From: a bacterium
GTDB taxonomy: Bacteria > Chloroflexota > Anaerolineae > Caldilineales > Caldilineaceae
Assembly (NCBI GenBank): GCA_016124945.1
Contig: WGMT01000049.1
Span: forward strand, 1-60,178
DNA length: 60,178 nucleotides
Direction: 5' to 3'
The translations under genes and the position numbers were made by a program. Shown here in pieces: positions 34,594-45,700 of this stretch; within the stretch, counting starts at the first letter, position 1, and each line of letters opens with the position of its first letter. The notes beneath the pieces are model-generated. The model was given only the letters and a program-made list of their open reading frames with translations, was not told the origin of the DNA and made no database searches.

Positions 34594-36483
34594 CTAGCGG
34601 CGTGTGACCGCCGGCAAGTAGACACGCCGCTCTGCACTGCCCGGCACGATCTCAATCTCGCCGGATGTCATGGCGCTGCTGAACTCATTCTCCACCGTAA
34701 CGGTGACCGTCTTGGCGCCGGTGCCATCCCAGATCAGTGTGGTAACGGCGCTGCCCCCCTGGCTGAATGTGCCAATCTTGTTGGAAAGCCCTGTGGATTC
34801 GATGGTGTAGGTCAGCGAGGCGGCCGCGGCGATTGGCGCCACCGTCAATGTGATAGGCACACTCGCGCCCACCGTGCCTGTGGTGGGCAGTGTCACCGTG
34901 ACAGCGCTCACCGGCAAGTAGAGGACCGAGTTCTTGGTGGTCGTCGTCGATTGCTGGCCGGGGATCACGTTGAGCGACGACGTGGTGCTCAGGGTGCGCA
35001 GCCCGAAACCCGGCTGCAACGGTGAACTCAGGGTGAAGGTGAAGTTCCCCTGTGCGTTGGCTGTGGCCTGGCCGAGATATTCCAGCGCTTCGTCGATTTC
35101 GTCGGCGTCGTCGAGGTAGAGATCGACACGACAGTTGGGGCAGGGGCTGTTGGCGCCGCTGCCGCCGCTGATGTTGACGCCGTCGATGCCGGTGATGCGC
35201 GCCGCGTTGAAGGTGCGCAACGCTTGTGGCACCTGTGTGCCGCCGAAGTCGTAGATCTTTTCAGGCCCGTCTTCAACCAGGTTGCCGCGCACGGTGATGC
35301 CCGTGGAGTTGCCCGTGGTGAGGATGGCCGCCTTTACGGCGTCTTCAGAATCTTGCTTGCTGCCCACAATCGTGTTGTCGAGGATGTCAGTGCCGGTGTC
35401 GCTCACTTTGATCCCCTGGCCACAGACGCCCACTTTGTTGCCTGCGCTGTCAACGCCGATGATGTTGTCGCGGATCTCGTGGGTATTCCCAAAGATCTCA
35501 ATGGCGCGCGGCGGTGTGTCGTTGCCCGAGCGGATGTTGTCCAGACCGGCGATGCGGTTGCCGATCACTTTGTTGTTGCTGCCCGAGATGGCAATTCCCC
35601 AGCCGCCATACCAACTGCCCGGGTCGGCGACGCCGCCGGTGCAGGCGAAGGGTGTGGGTACGGTGCCGTCGGCGCGGGTGCCGATGCGGTTGTTCTCGAT
35701 GAGGTTGTTCTGGTTGCCGCTGTTGATGTCCACCGCTTTGGCGAACGCGCCGGTGATCACGTTGTTGCGCACGATGTTGTCGCTGGAGCGGATGAAGACG
35801 CCGCCGCCGGCCATGCGGCTGTTGGGTTGGCCCGAATCGCGGAAGACAATCTGTTGGCCGTCGTTGCTCAAGCCCATCCAGTTGTCTTCGATCAGGTTGT
35901 TGTCCTCGTGCAGGAAGATCACACCACCGCCCTGGAAGCCCAGGTTGCGGATCTCGTTGTTCTCGGTGCGGATCTCGAAGCTGAAATCGTTGGTGTCGAT
36001 CATGATCTTCGGCCCCTCTGCGCGAGGACGCCCGCCCGGCTGTGTGTCGCCGTCGAGGATCACCTGCCCGCCGGTGACGCTCAAGTTCTTGCGTTTGAGT
36101 TCCAGTATTGTGCTCTGGAGTTCTACCGTCCAGACGCCGTCTACTGCTTCGCCCGCGGGCAGGTTAAAGGCGATGGTGATGGGCCGATCTGCATCAGGCC
36201 GCGCCCCTGCCTCACGCAGCGCCCGCCGTAGCGTACACTTTCCGTCCGCCGCGGGGAAGAAGAAGGCGCCTTCGGTGTAGGTGCAGGTGTGGGTGAGGCT
36301 GGTTGGGATCAGATCGTCACTGGTGTCCACCGTGATGGTGGTGGCGGTTGGATTCGCCTGTGCAGGCTTCTGTCCTGTCAAGCCAAAAATGAGGGCAATC
36401 GCCAGGGCTGCCATCAGCCCGGCCAGCCGCCATCGGTTTTTTCCTGAGTCTTGAGAAGACCATAGGGTCTTGTGCTGTTTCAT
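34594..36483 (-). CDS. Secreted right-handed beta-helix protein
   Basis: The product has 629 residues. The signal peptide covers about 1-44. A CSLREA-like segment with CTLRRALREA lies at about 83-92, typical of polymorphic surface beta-helix proteins. Residues about 150-430 form a parallel beta-helix of NosD type, rich in short 'N-x-I-x-x-N-x-I' rungs (NNLIEDNWMG, DNIVRNNVITG, NNKVIGNRIAG). Two Ig-like beta domains follow, separated near 523 by a VLYLPV segment. The C-terminus RRVYLPAVTRR is a clear LP-type tag. I chose the ATG at 36483 because AAGGAG lies 7 nt upstream. It may bind or cleave polysaccharide, or be structural; catalytic residues were not identified. Confidence 0.85.
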   Translation of the reverse strand: MKQHKTLWSSQDSGKNRWRLAGLMAALAIALIFGLTGQKPAQANPTATTITVDTSDDLIPTSLTHTCTYTEGAFFFPAADGKCTLRRALREAGARPDADRPITIAFNLPAGEAVDGVWTVELQSTILELKRKNLSVTGGQVILDGDTQPGGRPRAEGPKIMIDTNDFSFEIRTENNEIRNLGFQGGGVIFLHEDNNLIEDNWMGLSNDGQQIVFRDSGQPNSRMAGGGVFIRSSDNIVRNNVITGAFAKAVDINSGNQNNLIENNRIGTRADGTVPTPFACTGGVADPGSWYGGWGIAISGSNNKVIGNRIAGLDNIRSGNDTPPRAIEIFGNTHEIRDNIIGVDSAGNKVGVCGQGIKVSDTGTDILDNTIVGSKQDSEDAVKAAILTTGNSTGITVRGNLVEDGPEKIYDFGGTQVPQALRTFNAARITGIDGVNISGGSGANSPCPNCRVDLYLDDADEIDEALEYLGQATANAQGNFTFTLSSPLQPGFGLRTLSTTSSLNVIPGQQSTTTTKNSVLYLPVSAVTVTLPTTGTVGASVPITLTVAPIAAAASLTYTIESTGLSNKIGTFSQGGSAVTTLIWDGTGAKTVTVTVENEFSSAMTSGEIEIVPGSAERRVYLPAVTRR

Positions 36484-36515
36484 GACGTTCTCCTTGTGGT
36501 GTTTGAATGTTGGCA

Positions 36516-36550
36516 GTAACAATTCAGTCATCTCGCACCTGAATTGTTAC
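36516..36550. promoter_or_regulatory. Leader hairpin with CAGGTG box
   Basis: GTAACAATTCAG (36516-36527) pairs perfectly with 36539-36550. On the minus strand the stem carries ATTCAGGTGCGA, about 55 nt before the beta-helix gene. Similar ATTCAGGTG boxes lie before two other leftward secreted-protein genes (near 34090 and 48367). Confidence 0.5.
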
Positions 36551-36565
36551 GCCATCCTAGCGGAT

Positions 36566-36590
36566 GAAACGATCAAGAAACGATCAGGCC
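36566..36590. promoter_or_regulatory. Direct-repeat box GAAACGATCA x2, upstream of beta-helix gene
   Basis: Two copies of GAAACGATCA lie 11 nt apart and are followed by GGCC, about 85 nt upstream of the beta-helix gene start. A nearly identical box lies at 48595-48619. A role as operator is inferred from the one-turn spacing and the recurrence. Confidence 0.45.
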
Positions 36591-36655
36591 CAGAAATCGC
36601 TTGTGATCAGGCATGATCCATAGCCTTGGGCACGTCGGTATCACCCCATCTCTCT

Positions 36656-36705
36656 TCTCTACTTGTAAATCTCTACTTGTAAATCTCTACTCGCCAATCT
36701 CTACT
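36656..36705. repeat. 14-nt tandem repeats at the end of a giant gene
   Basis: Units of TGTAAATCTCTACT lie at 36664 and 36678, flanked by partial or variant copies at 36656 and 36692. The stop codon of the leftward giant gene (36701-36703) lies inside the last unit. Confidence 0.75.
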
Positions 36706-39700
36706 CTCCGGCCGTCACAAACGGCAAGTACACCGGATCTCCCGCCGTCGGTTGAGTGCCGGATCGGTTGGCCGTTACCGATGGCAGGAAGATGGGGAAG
36801 TTCGCCTCTGCGCTAAAGGTGACCGCCGCCACCGCGCTGCCCGACGTCCCCGTTGAAGAGACTGTTGCGTCCAGCGCGTATGTCCCTGCGCGCGGCGCGG
36901 TGACCGTCACCGGCAGTTGCAGCGTGCTGCCCGGCGGCATTTGGATCGACGTCTCCGCCACCGTTGCCTTGGCGTCATCGGCGTCCACACTGACGGCGTA
37001 CTCAGCGGCGGCGCTGCCCCGGTTCGTCACCACCAGCGTGAACTCGGCGGACAGACCGTCGTCCACCGTCTGGCTCGTCTGCAACCAGGAGACGCCGATC
37101 TCCTCGAAGCCGCCCACGTTGACGGTCGTCTGGTCGTTGTCGCTGACGCTGTTGTTGCCGTCGGATGTGGCTGTCACTTGCAGCGGGTAGCCGCCCGGCA
37201 TAATCGTGGACAGATTGCCCACGTTGAGCTGCACCGTCTGCGCTGCGCCGGGCGCCAGGCTGACACTGCTTGCCGACAGCCCCGCCGCCCCCACCACAGG
37301 ACCCGTCACCCCCAGCCTGAAGGTGTCGGCCACCGGCCCGCTGTTGCGTACCTGCACGTTCCACGTGCCGCCGTCGCGAGGATCGATGCTGCCCGGCCCG
37401 CCCAGGATCTGCACCTCCACGCCCCGATCCACCACCGACGCCGTGGCGGTAGTGGCGCCGGCGACAAGCCCGTTGCTTTCCACGGCCCGCGCCGTCACCG
37501 GGTAGTCGCCCATCGAAGCGCCGCTATCGGGTTTGACCAGCAGTGTCAGCTCCACACTGTTGAGCACAGCCGGCGGCAGCGTCACACTGACCACGTCGCG
37601 CCCGTTGAGTTGCAGTTGATGACCCCAGCCTGCTGGGAGATCGACGGCGATGTCAAAGGTTTCGACGCTGTCTCCGCGGTTGGTGACGGTGAGGACGAAG
37701 GCCGACGTTGAGCCGGGGCCGACCGTCAGCGGATCGGGTGACAGTTGCAACGCTGCCTGCGCCGCCGCCGCCACGTCGAGGACGGCGTCCGCCGCGCCCA
37801 CCGCGCCCGAAGCGGACGTGCGCGCCGTCACCCGTAACGGTTGTGGCCCGGCGACCATCGACGTCGCCGTGACGGTGTAGATCCGGTTTGCGCCTGCGCT
37901 AAGCTCGGTTGAGGCAGGCAACCCCGTGATCAGGTAACTTGTGGTCAGCGCATAGGTGCGGGTGACTGTTTCGGTGTTGGTCAGCGTCACCGTGTAGGTG
38001 ACGGCCACGCCGAGCTGCGTCGACTGTGTAGGCGGCGCAATCGCTACTTCCACCCCGGCGAAGACGGTCAACGTAGCCTGCACGCTGTCTACGCCGCCGC
38101 TGCCGTTGGTAACATCCGCGATCAGGGGCAGCACGTCCGCTTCGGCGTCCGCGGGGACGGTCACCGCGATCTGCACGGTGGTGGTTTCACCGCCGGCCAG
38201 CGGTACACTCGTTGGATAGCTCAGCCACGCCGCAGGCACACCGCCCACGCCGATGCTGTAGCTGTCCGCGGCGGCGCTGGGATTCGTTAACGTCAGCGTG
38301 AAGAGGGTCGATCCGCCGATCACCGCACGCTGTGCCGGGGGCGTCAGCTCTGCCAGCCCCGCCGCGGTGACGTAGAGTGGCGGCAGGGTCAGCCTGTTCA
38401 TGCCGCTGGGCAGCCGGTACGAGACTTCTGTCCCTGCCGAAATCTGGCGCACTTCGCCGGGCTGTAGGGCGCTCAGGTTGCTGTCGAACGAGGTGACGAT
38501 CACCGGGTTGATCCATTCCTGACGATAGTCCCACGTGTAGCGCGGCGGCGTGGACGTCAGTGGCGTAGACGCGGTGTCGGGCAGCAGTTCAACGTTGGGC
38601 AGGTCTTCGGTGTAGGTGAAGGCCAGGTTGAACGACGGCGCAGGCGTGCGATCCGGTGTCTGTGTGCGGTAGGTGTTGCTCAGATCCCAGTTGTTGGGCT
38701 GCGTCGCGGGGATGCTCCAATCGTCGTTGATGTTGGTGACGTGGTAGTTGTGCTGATTCCACAGCGGGCGCGAGTCGACCCAATGCCCCACGTGGCTGAT
38801 GACGAAGAGACCGTCCACGCCTGCCACCACCACATCGGCCACGCCGTCGCCGGTGACGTCGCCCATGCTGGGATACTCCATGATCGTGCCGGAGCGGGTG
38901 ACGCGCTCGTTGAAGAGCCGCTTGCCGTCGGCGCCGCGGATCACGAGGAAGCCGTCGGTGAAGCCGTTCCACAGGATCTCCCAGGCGCCGTTGCCGGTCA
39001 GGTCTTGTGCGGCCACGCCCGACGCCGACGCGGTACTGTCGGCCACGGTCTGCTCCCACACCAGCGTGCCGTCCGCTTTGAGCACCATGAGCAGGTGATC
39101 GAAGAGCACCAACCCGGCGCTGATGGCCGACGCTGTGACAACGTTGATCTCGCCGTCGCCGGTGACATCGGCCACGGTGATGGGGCTGGGGCGAAAGTGG
39201 TTGTCGCTGCCGGTGTAGTATGACCAGAGCAACGAACCATTGGCCCGAAACGCTTCGACGCGGTGACCCCAATTGATGATGATCTCGGGGTTGCCGTCGC
39301 CGGTGAGATCGGCTACCGCGGGCGAACCGAAGACGCCACTGCGCGGGGTCGTGTCGGTTAGGGTGTACGTCCACGCCAGTTCGAGGCTGCCCGTGGGGCC
39401 GAACTCGTGAACGTTGAGCGTGTGCGCCTGTGCGCTGACGATGTCGAGCAGGCCGTCGCCGGTGATGTCGGCGAGGACGGGCACACTGGGCCACACGCCA
39501 ATCGGTTCACTGTCGAGGACGTTGCCCAGGTGATCGAGCACGTAGAGCGCGTCCTCGGAGGCGGCGACCACGATCTCAGCTTCGGGATCGGCGTCGAGAT
39601 TGCCTAGCGTGGGGCCGCCCCACCCGAACGGATTGTTTGACGCCGACGACATCTTGATGCTGTTCTGCTGCCACAACACAGTGCCGTCGTGGCGGAAGGC

Positions 39701-42700
39701 AAAGAGGCCGTTTTCGCCGCCGAGGATGATCTCCGCCGTGCCATCGTTGTTGAGATCGGCCAACGCCGGTTCGGCGGCAGGCCCCACCAGATCGCTTGTC
39801 CACAGGATGGGATCGCCGTCTCCCGTGTCCGCGCCGTCGCCGCGGTAGACGTAGAGCCGGCCATTGACGCCGGGCGCCACCAGTTCCACGCTGCCGTCGC
39901 CGTTCAGGTCACCGATGCCGATGGTGGTGAGGAAGCCGGTGCCATAGCCCGCATCGAGTTCCTCTTTGCCGGTGTCGTCGCTCCACACAATCTGCGGCAC
40001 GTAGTCGTAAAAGCCGGCGGGGTTGACTTCGAAGGCATCGACGCGGCCCGCATTGCGCGCGTGGACCTGAACCACGTGCGGCCCAGGGCCAAGATCGGGG
40101 AAGTGGAGCGTGTCGGGCTGATCAGAGTAGTCTGCGGCCATGTCCACTTCGGCGTAGGCCTGGCCGTCGATGATCACTTGCAGGGTGGAATTGTTGCGGT
40201 TAAAGCCCAGCACGGTCAGGCCGTCGCCCACGAAGGTGAACCAGAGGTTGTGGCTGACGTTGGGCAGCCCCGAGGCGACAAAGTCACCTGCGTAAGCGTA
40301 CTGGTTGGTGCCACGCCCCCACCAATCTTTGTTGCTGAAGTGGAAGCGACCGCTGTAGTCGTCTAGATCGGCGTTGCTCCAGCCGTCGGCCAGGGTTTGG
40401 CCGTCCCAGGTATCAACGAAGTCGAGGTTGAGCGCGCCGCTCACCGCCGTCACCGAGAGGGTGTGCGTGCCGTCAGCGAGGTCGTCGAAGTAGGTGCTAC
40501 TGACGCCGCCCACGCCTGTGGACGTGTCTACCTGTCCACGCGAAACGCCGTCAATGAAGATTTCCACCACGCCGCCGTTGACGAAACCCACGCCCACCCA
40601 ACTGCCGTTGAAATCCAACGAAACGGTGTTGCTCACGGCGCTGGTGCCGGCGTAGTAGTTGCCGCTGGCGCTGAACAGGCTGCCCTGGCCCGACCAACTG
40701 TTCGGCATGGTGCGGAAGGGATCGCCGTTGTAGCGCAGATCGGGGTGATCTTCCTCCAGGCGGATCACGCCGCCAGGCGCAGGGACCGTGTAATGCACAC
40801 CGGTGGACGGCGTGGTGAAGCTGTCTACGGCGACGTTGCCGCGGTAGGCGCGCACTTCGAGCACGTGGGGACCGTCTCCGAGGCCGCTGAATGAGAAGGA
40901 TCGGATCGCAGGCGTCAGGCTGTAGCTGTTGAAGATCCCCTGCGATTCGCCGTCGATGCGGATGTCGATGGAATGGTAGTTTGAGCGCACCCAGGCATCA
41001 AAAGTAACGGAATCGCCGGTGAAGGGGAACCACGTCGTGCCGTTGCTGCTTGCGGCGAAGCTGCCGCCGGACGCGTCGGCATCGTTGGTTGATCCCCACC
41101 CCTCGCTGTAGAGGACGCGATCATTGCTCTCCTCGAAGACGCCGTTTGCCAGCGCCTGCCCCGCCCACACGTCGAAGAAGTCGAAGTAGACACGGGCGCG
41201 GCCGGCGTTGGGGTTGCTCGTGCCCAACACCGTGATCGTCACCGTGTGCGCGCCGCTGCCGAGATTGTCGAAGTAGACGCTTTTGGTGTCAGCGACACGG
41301 GTGTAGAGATCCACCGTAGCGAGGACATTGCCGTCAATGGCGATCTCGGCCTGCCCGGCGTCGTTGTCAGTGCTGAAGCCGATGCCAAGCCACGAGCCGC
41401 TGAAGTCGAACTCGATGGTGTCGTCCGCCGTGGCTGAGTAGGCGTGCTGACCTTCGCTGGATCGGTTGGCGAAAATGCCGTCCCCGCGCGACCAACTCTG
41501 CGCGGTCTGTGCGAGAGGTACACCGTTGTAGCGGATGGCAGGATGGTGCTCTTCGTAGCGGGTGATGCCTGTGGCCGGCGGATCGAGGTCGGTGAAGGGC
41601 GCGACCCCCGGTGTGACAAAGGCATCGGCCAGGGCGCGGCTGCGGTAGCCTTCCAGGCGCAGCAAGTGGACGCCTGCGCCGAAGCCGTTGAACGATAGCG
41701 TTTCGGTAACAAACGACGGCGCGTAATTCTCCACAAAACCGACGAACTGATCGTCGACGAAGAGGCGCATCTCCTTGCTGAAACGATCTCTAGGCAAGAC
41801 GATGCCCACACTGTCCCCGCTGAAGGGGAACCAGGCCGTAGATCCGAACTCCAGGTAACGTCCGTCCGACGCACCGGCGTCGCTGAGGACGTTCCAGTTG
41901 TCGCTGCTGAAGACGCTGTTGCGATCTTCCGCTTCGTAGCGGCCATTGGCGAGGCCGGTGCCATCCCAGATGTCGATGAAGTCGAGGCGTACGTCGTCGC
42001 GGAGGGCAAAAGATCCGCGCTGATCCAACACCGTGACCGTGATCGTATGTGTCCCCGCGCCGAGATTGGCGTAGCGGCGGGTCAACAGGCCCGGTTCGTT
42101 GCTGTAGGTGTCGACGATCTCCTGTTCCACGCCGTCGATGACGACATGGGCCAGGCCGCCCCAGTCGCTGGTGTAGAAACCGAGGAGCGCGGCGGTCCCG
42201 TCGAAGGTGAGGCTGACGGTGTCGCTCAGTGTGCCGCTGCCCGCCACGTAGCGATTGCCGGCCACTGCCTGCTGCCCAAGTGCCCACGTTGCGGACGTGC
42301 TGCCGAAGGGGACGCCGTTATAGCGCAGCGCGGAATCGTCCTCTTCGAAGCGGGTGTAGCCGTCGATGACCGGCGGCTGGTAGAAGGGCGCCACGCCAGG
42401 TGTGAAGAAGGTGTCAAGCACCGAATTGCTGCGATATTCGTCCAATTCGACGACGTGCAGACCGGGGCCGAAGCCGTCCAGCGAGAGCGTTTCGGTGGCG
42501 ATGTCGGTGCGGTAGAGATCCCACTTGGTCACAAATTCGCCGTCCACGCTGATGCGCATCTCATCCCAACCATTGTCGGTGACGATCTGCATACCCACAG
42601 AGTCGCCTTCAAAGTAGAACCATGTCTTGTCGGATCGCCAGCCATAGTTGCCTGCGCCGGCGTCGGCGTCGTTGCTGGTGCTCCAGCCATTCGACGAGAG

Positions 42701-45700
42701 GACGCGGCCATCGTCGTGCTCGAAGACGCCGGTGGGCAGCGCACTGCCGTCCCATACGGTGAGGTAGTCGAGGGCCACCCAGTTGCGATTGCTGAAGGGG
42801 TTGTCCTGGGTGACGACGTTGAGTTGAACCACGTGTTGGCTGTTGGTGAGGTTGCCGAAGATCAGGGCGCTGGTTTCGTCGCGCCCATAGAGATCGAAGA
42901 TCCCCTGGCTTACGCTATCGATGGACACCTCGACCTTGCCGGCGTCGGTGGTTTCGCCCAAGCCGATTTCCAGCCATGTCCCCGTGAAGGTGAAGGTGGC
43001 GGTGTTTCCCAATCCTTCGCTGCGCAGCGCTGAACCGCCGCTGTAGTTGCCCGAATTGACGTTGTTCCACGCACCATTGAAGCTGACGCCGGCGTCTGTC
43101 TCTTCGTAGCGGACGAGGCCGGGCGCGATGACGGTGGCATCGGCGGCCTGCACGGTGGCCTGCTCCGTCGTGTCGCCGGTGGTGTTTTGAATCGCAGGCA
43201 GGTAGATTTCGCTGGGGCCGCTCTGTTGGGTGGCGGCGGCTGTGGGTGTGATTGCCTCAGACATCTCCACCTGCCAGAAGGGCGCGTTGTAGAGGGTGGT
43301 GCGGTTGGCCGCCGTACGCACCGCGGGGATCGCCACGCCGTCGATGCGGCTGGTGATGTTGGTGGTCACCGTCACCGCGCCGGGCGCCACAACTGCGGGT
43401 GACACCGATTGGCTGACACGCAGCCCCTGGCCCACGCTGAAGAAGCCGTAGCCGCTGCCGTCGGGGATCATGTCACCGGCGGCGTCGCGCAGATCCACGG
43501 TGACGGTGTAGACGCCCTCGGCCCAGCCCGAGGTGTTGACGGTGGCGAGGTCGTAGACGCGCGGGTTGCCCGCCGACACATCCACCGCGATCTCAGACTG
43601 ACTGAACTGCGTCGTCCCCGCCCGATCGATGACGTTGACGTCCACGTTGGACGCCTGCGGCACGCCGCTGAGGTTGGCCACTTCCACGCGCAGATCGGCG
43701 CTGCTCGTCCCCGTCTCTACGAAGGGCGGGTCGGCGATTACCTGCGTCACCTGTACGAATTTGTCCACGACGTTGAGGCGCGCTCTGGCTTCGCGACGTA
43801 GATCCAACGTCAGATCGGGGACGACGGGATCGACGGTGGCGGTGAGATCGTAGATCCCCAGCACCGTTGGGGTCACGTCCACAGGCAGGTTGCGGGTGAC
43901 ACCGGGCGCAATGCTCTCGTCGAAGGTGAGGTCCGCGCCGGGCAGGCCGGTGACGGCGATGGCGTAGGTGGTGGTCACCGCGCCCTGGTTGGTCACATCC
44001 AGCGAGAAGGTGGCCGTGTCACCCATGAGGACGGCATCGACGTAAGGTGTGAAGCGGGCGCGGGCGAGGTGATCGGTCACCTGGCACAGTTCGCCGCTGA
44101 GGACGTCCACCGCCGCCGCCAGAACACCCACCGCGGCCAGGATATCGTCATCACCCGTGGCTGCACCCACCGCGGTGGACGCGCTTTCCACCCCCGCCAG
44201 CGAGGGCAACGTGACGGGTTGGGCGGCGCTACGGGCGTAGGTCACCACATTCTGCCCTGCCGTTGCCACCTGATCGCGCAACGGCAGCGGACAGTCGCCC
44301 GTCTCGCACCAGTATTCCAACTCGACGACGGTTTCGGCCAGCGCCGAAAGCGCCGCGCCCAGTGTGTCGTTGACGGTGCAGCGGTCGGCCGCGGCGGTGA
44401 GCAGACCGGCCTGCGCGCTGATCACCTGCACATCAGCCAGGGCATATTGGGTGTAGCTGCTCGGCGCGTCTCCGGCCAGGATCAGCCGGTAGCGTTGCCC
44501 GAGGATGGCGTCGTCGTCGACGGTGAGGGTCAGCGTTTGGCGACGCTGCTGGCCCACCGAGAGCGACAGCGACGACGGCAGCGAGGACAAGGTCCAGTTG
44601 TCACCGGGCAGGTCGGCGCGTACGGGGAAGTCTCCGCCGCCGTTGCCCACGTTTGTGAAGGAGACATCAAAGTCCACGCTGCCATTGGGCGGCAGGTAGA
44701 GGGTGTCCGGTTGCACGTCTACAAAGTTGAAGGCCTGTGTGGCCATGCCCCACGGAATCGAGAGATTGGCGCTGCCGGCGCCGCTGTTCATCTGCACCGA
44801 CATGCTGAAGGAGGTCCCCGGCGCGGGGGGCGAGCTGGGCGCGACGTAGAGGCCCACATCCGTCGAACTGTGCGCGGGGACGATCACCATGGCGCTGGAT
44901 TGGCGCGTCCCGTTGAGGACAAGCCAATCCGCGGGCGCGCCGCTGACCGTCAAGTTGACGCTTTGCGCCTGGGTGCTGCTGTTGGTGAGCGTGAGGCGGT
45001 AGGCGGCGTTGGGGATCTCCATTTCGCCGTCGTTGGTCTGGTTGGAGACGGCATTGAAGCCCGCCGTGCCCATGGGCACGGTGATGTTGGCTTCGGGCGC
45101 GTAGGACATTGTCACCTGCGCCGCGCCGGTGACGGTGACAGTGTGTTCGACACTGCGCACCAGATCCGGGTACTGCCGCGACTGTGCCACGGTGAGGATC
45201 GTGTGGTCGCCTGTCCCCGCGCCGGCGGGTGGCGTCACCACCACCTGATTGCCCGCACCCCACGCTACGGCCCAGCCGTCGGGGACATAGGCGAACGTCG
45301 CAAACGCGCCGTCGAAGCTTGCTGCCAGCGCAACGAGGACGTTCACGGGCTGTCCTGGCGCGGTGGACGAAGATCCCGACGTGCTCAGTTGCGCGCTGGA
45401 CGTCTGGCCGGGCAGGCTGTTGACGGCGCTGAGCAATGTCCCCGCGGCGGGATTGGGCGCGGCGTCGGGCGTGTAGGCGAACTGAACATCGGGCAGCGGA
45501 ATCGGCGACGCCGCCGCCTGCGCCAGCACAAATTGCTCCACGCCGCAGTTGTCCATGGGGCAGAGGTGCGCGGGCAGGAAGGCCCAGGAAAGATCGGGTA
45601 CGGCCTGGCGGGTGGCGGCACTCCGCGCGCCGCCGCTGCTGATGGCGTTGGCTACGTCCATGAAGATATTGTTGAGTCCGTCACCGATGACCGTAAGCAG

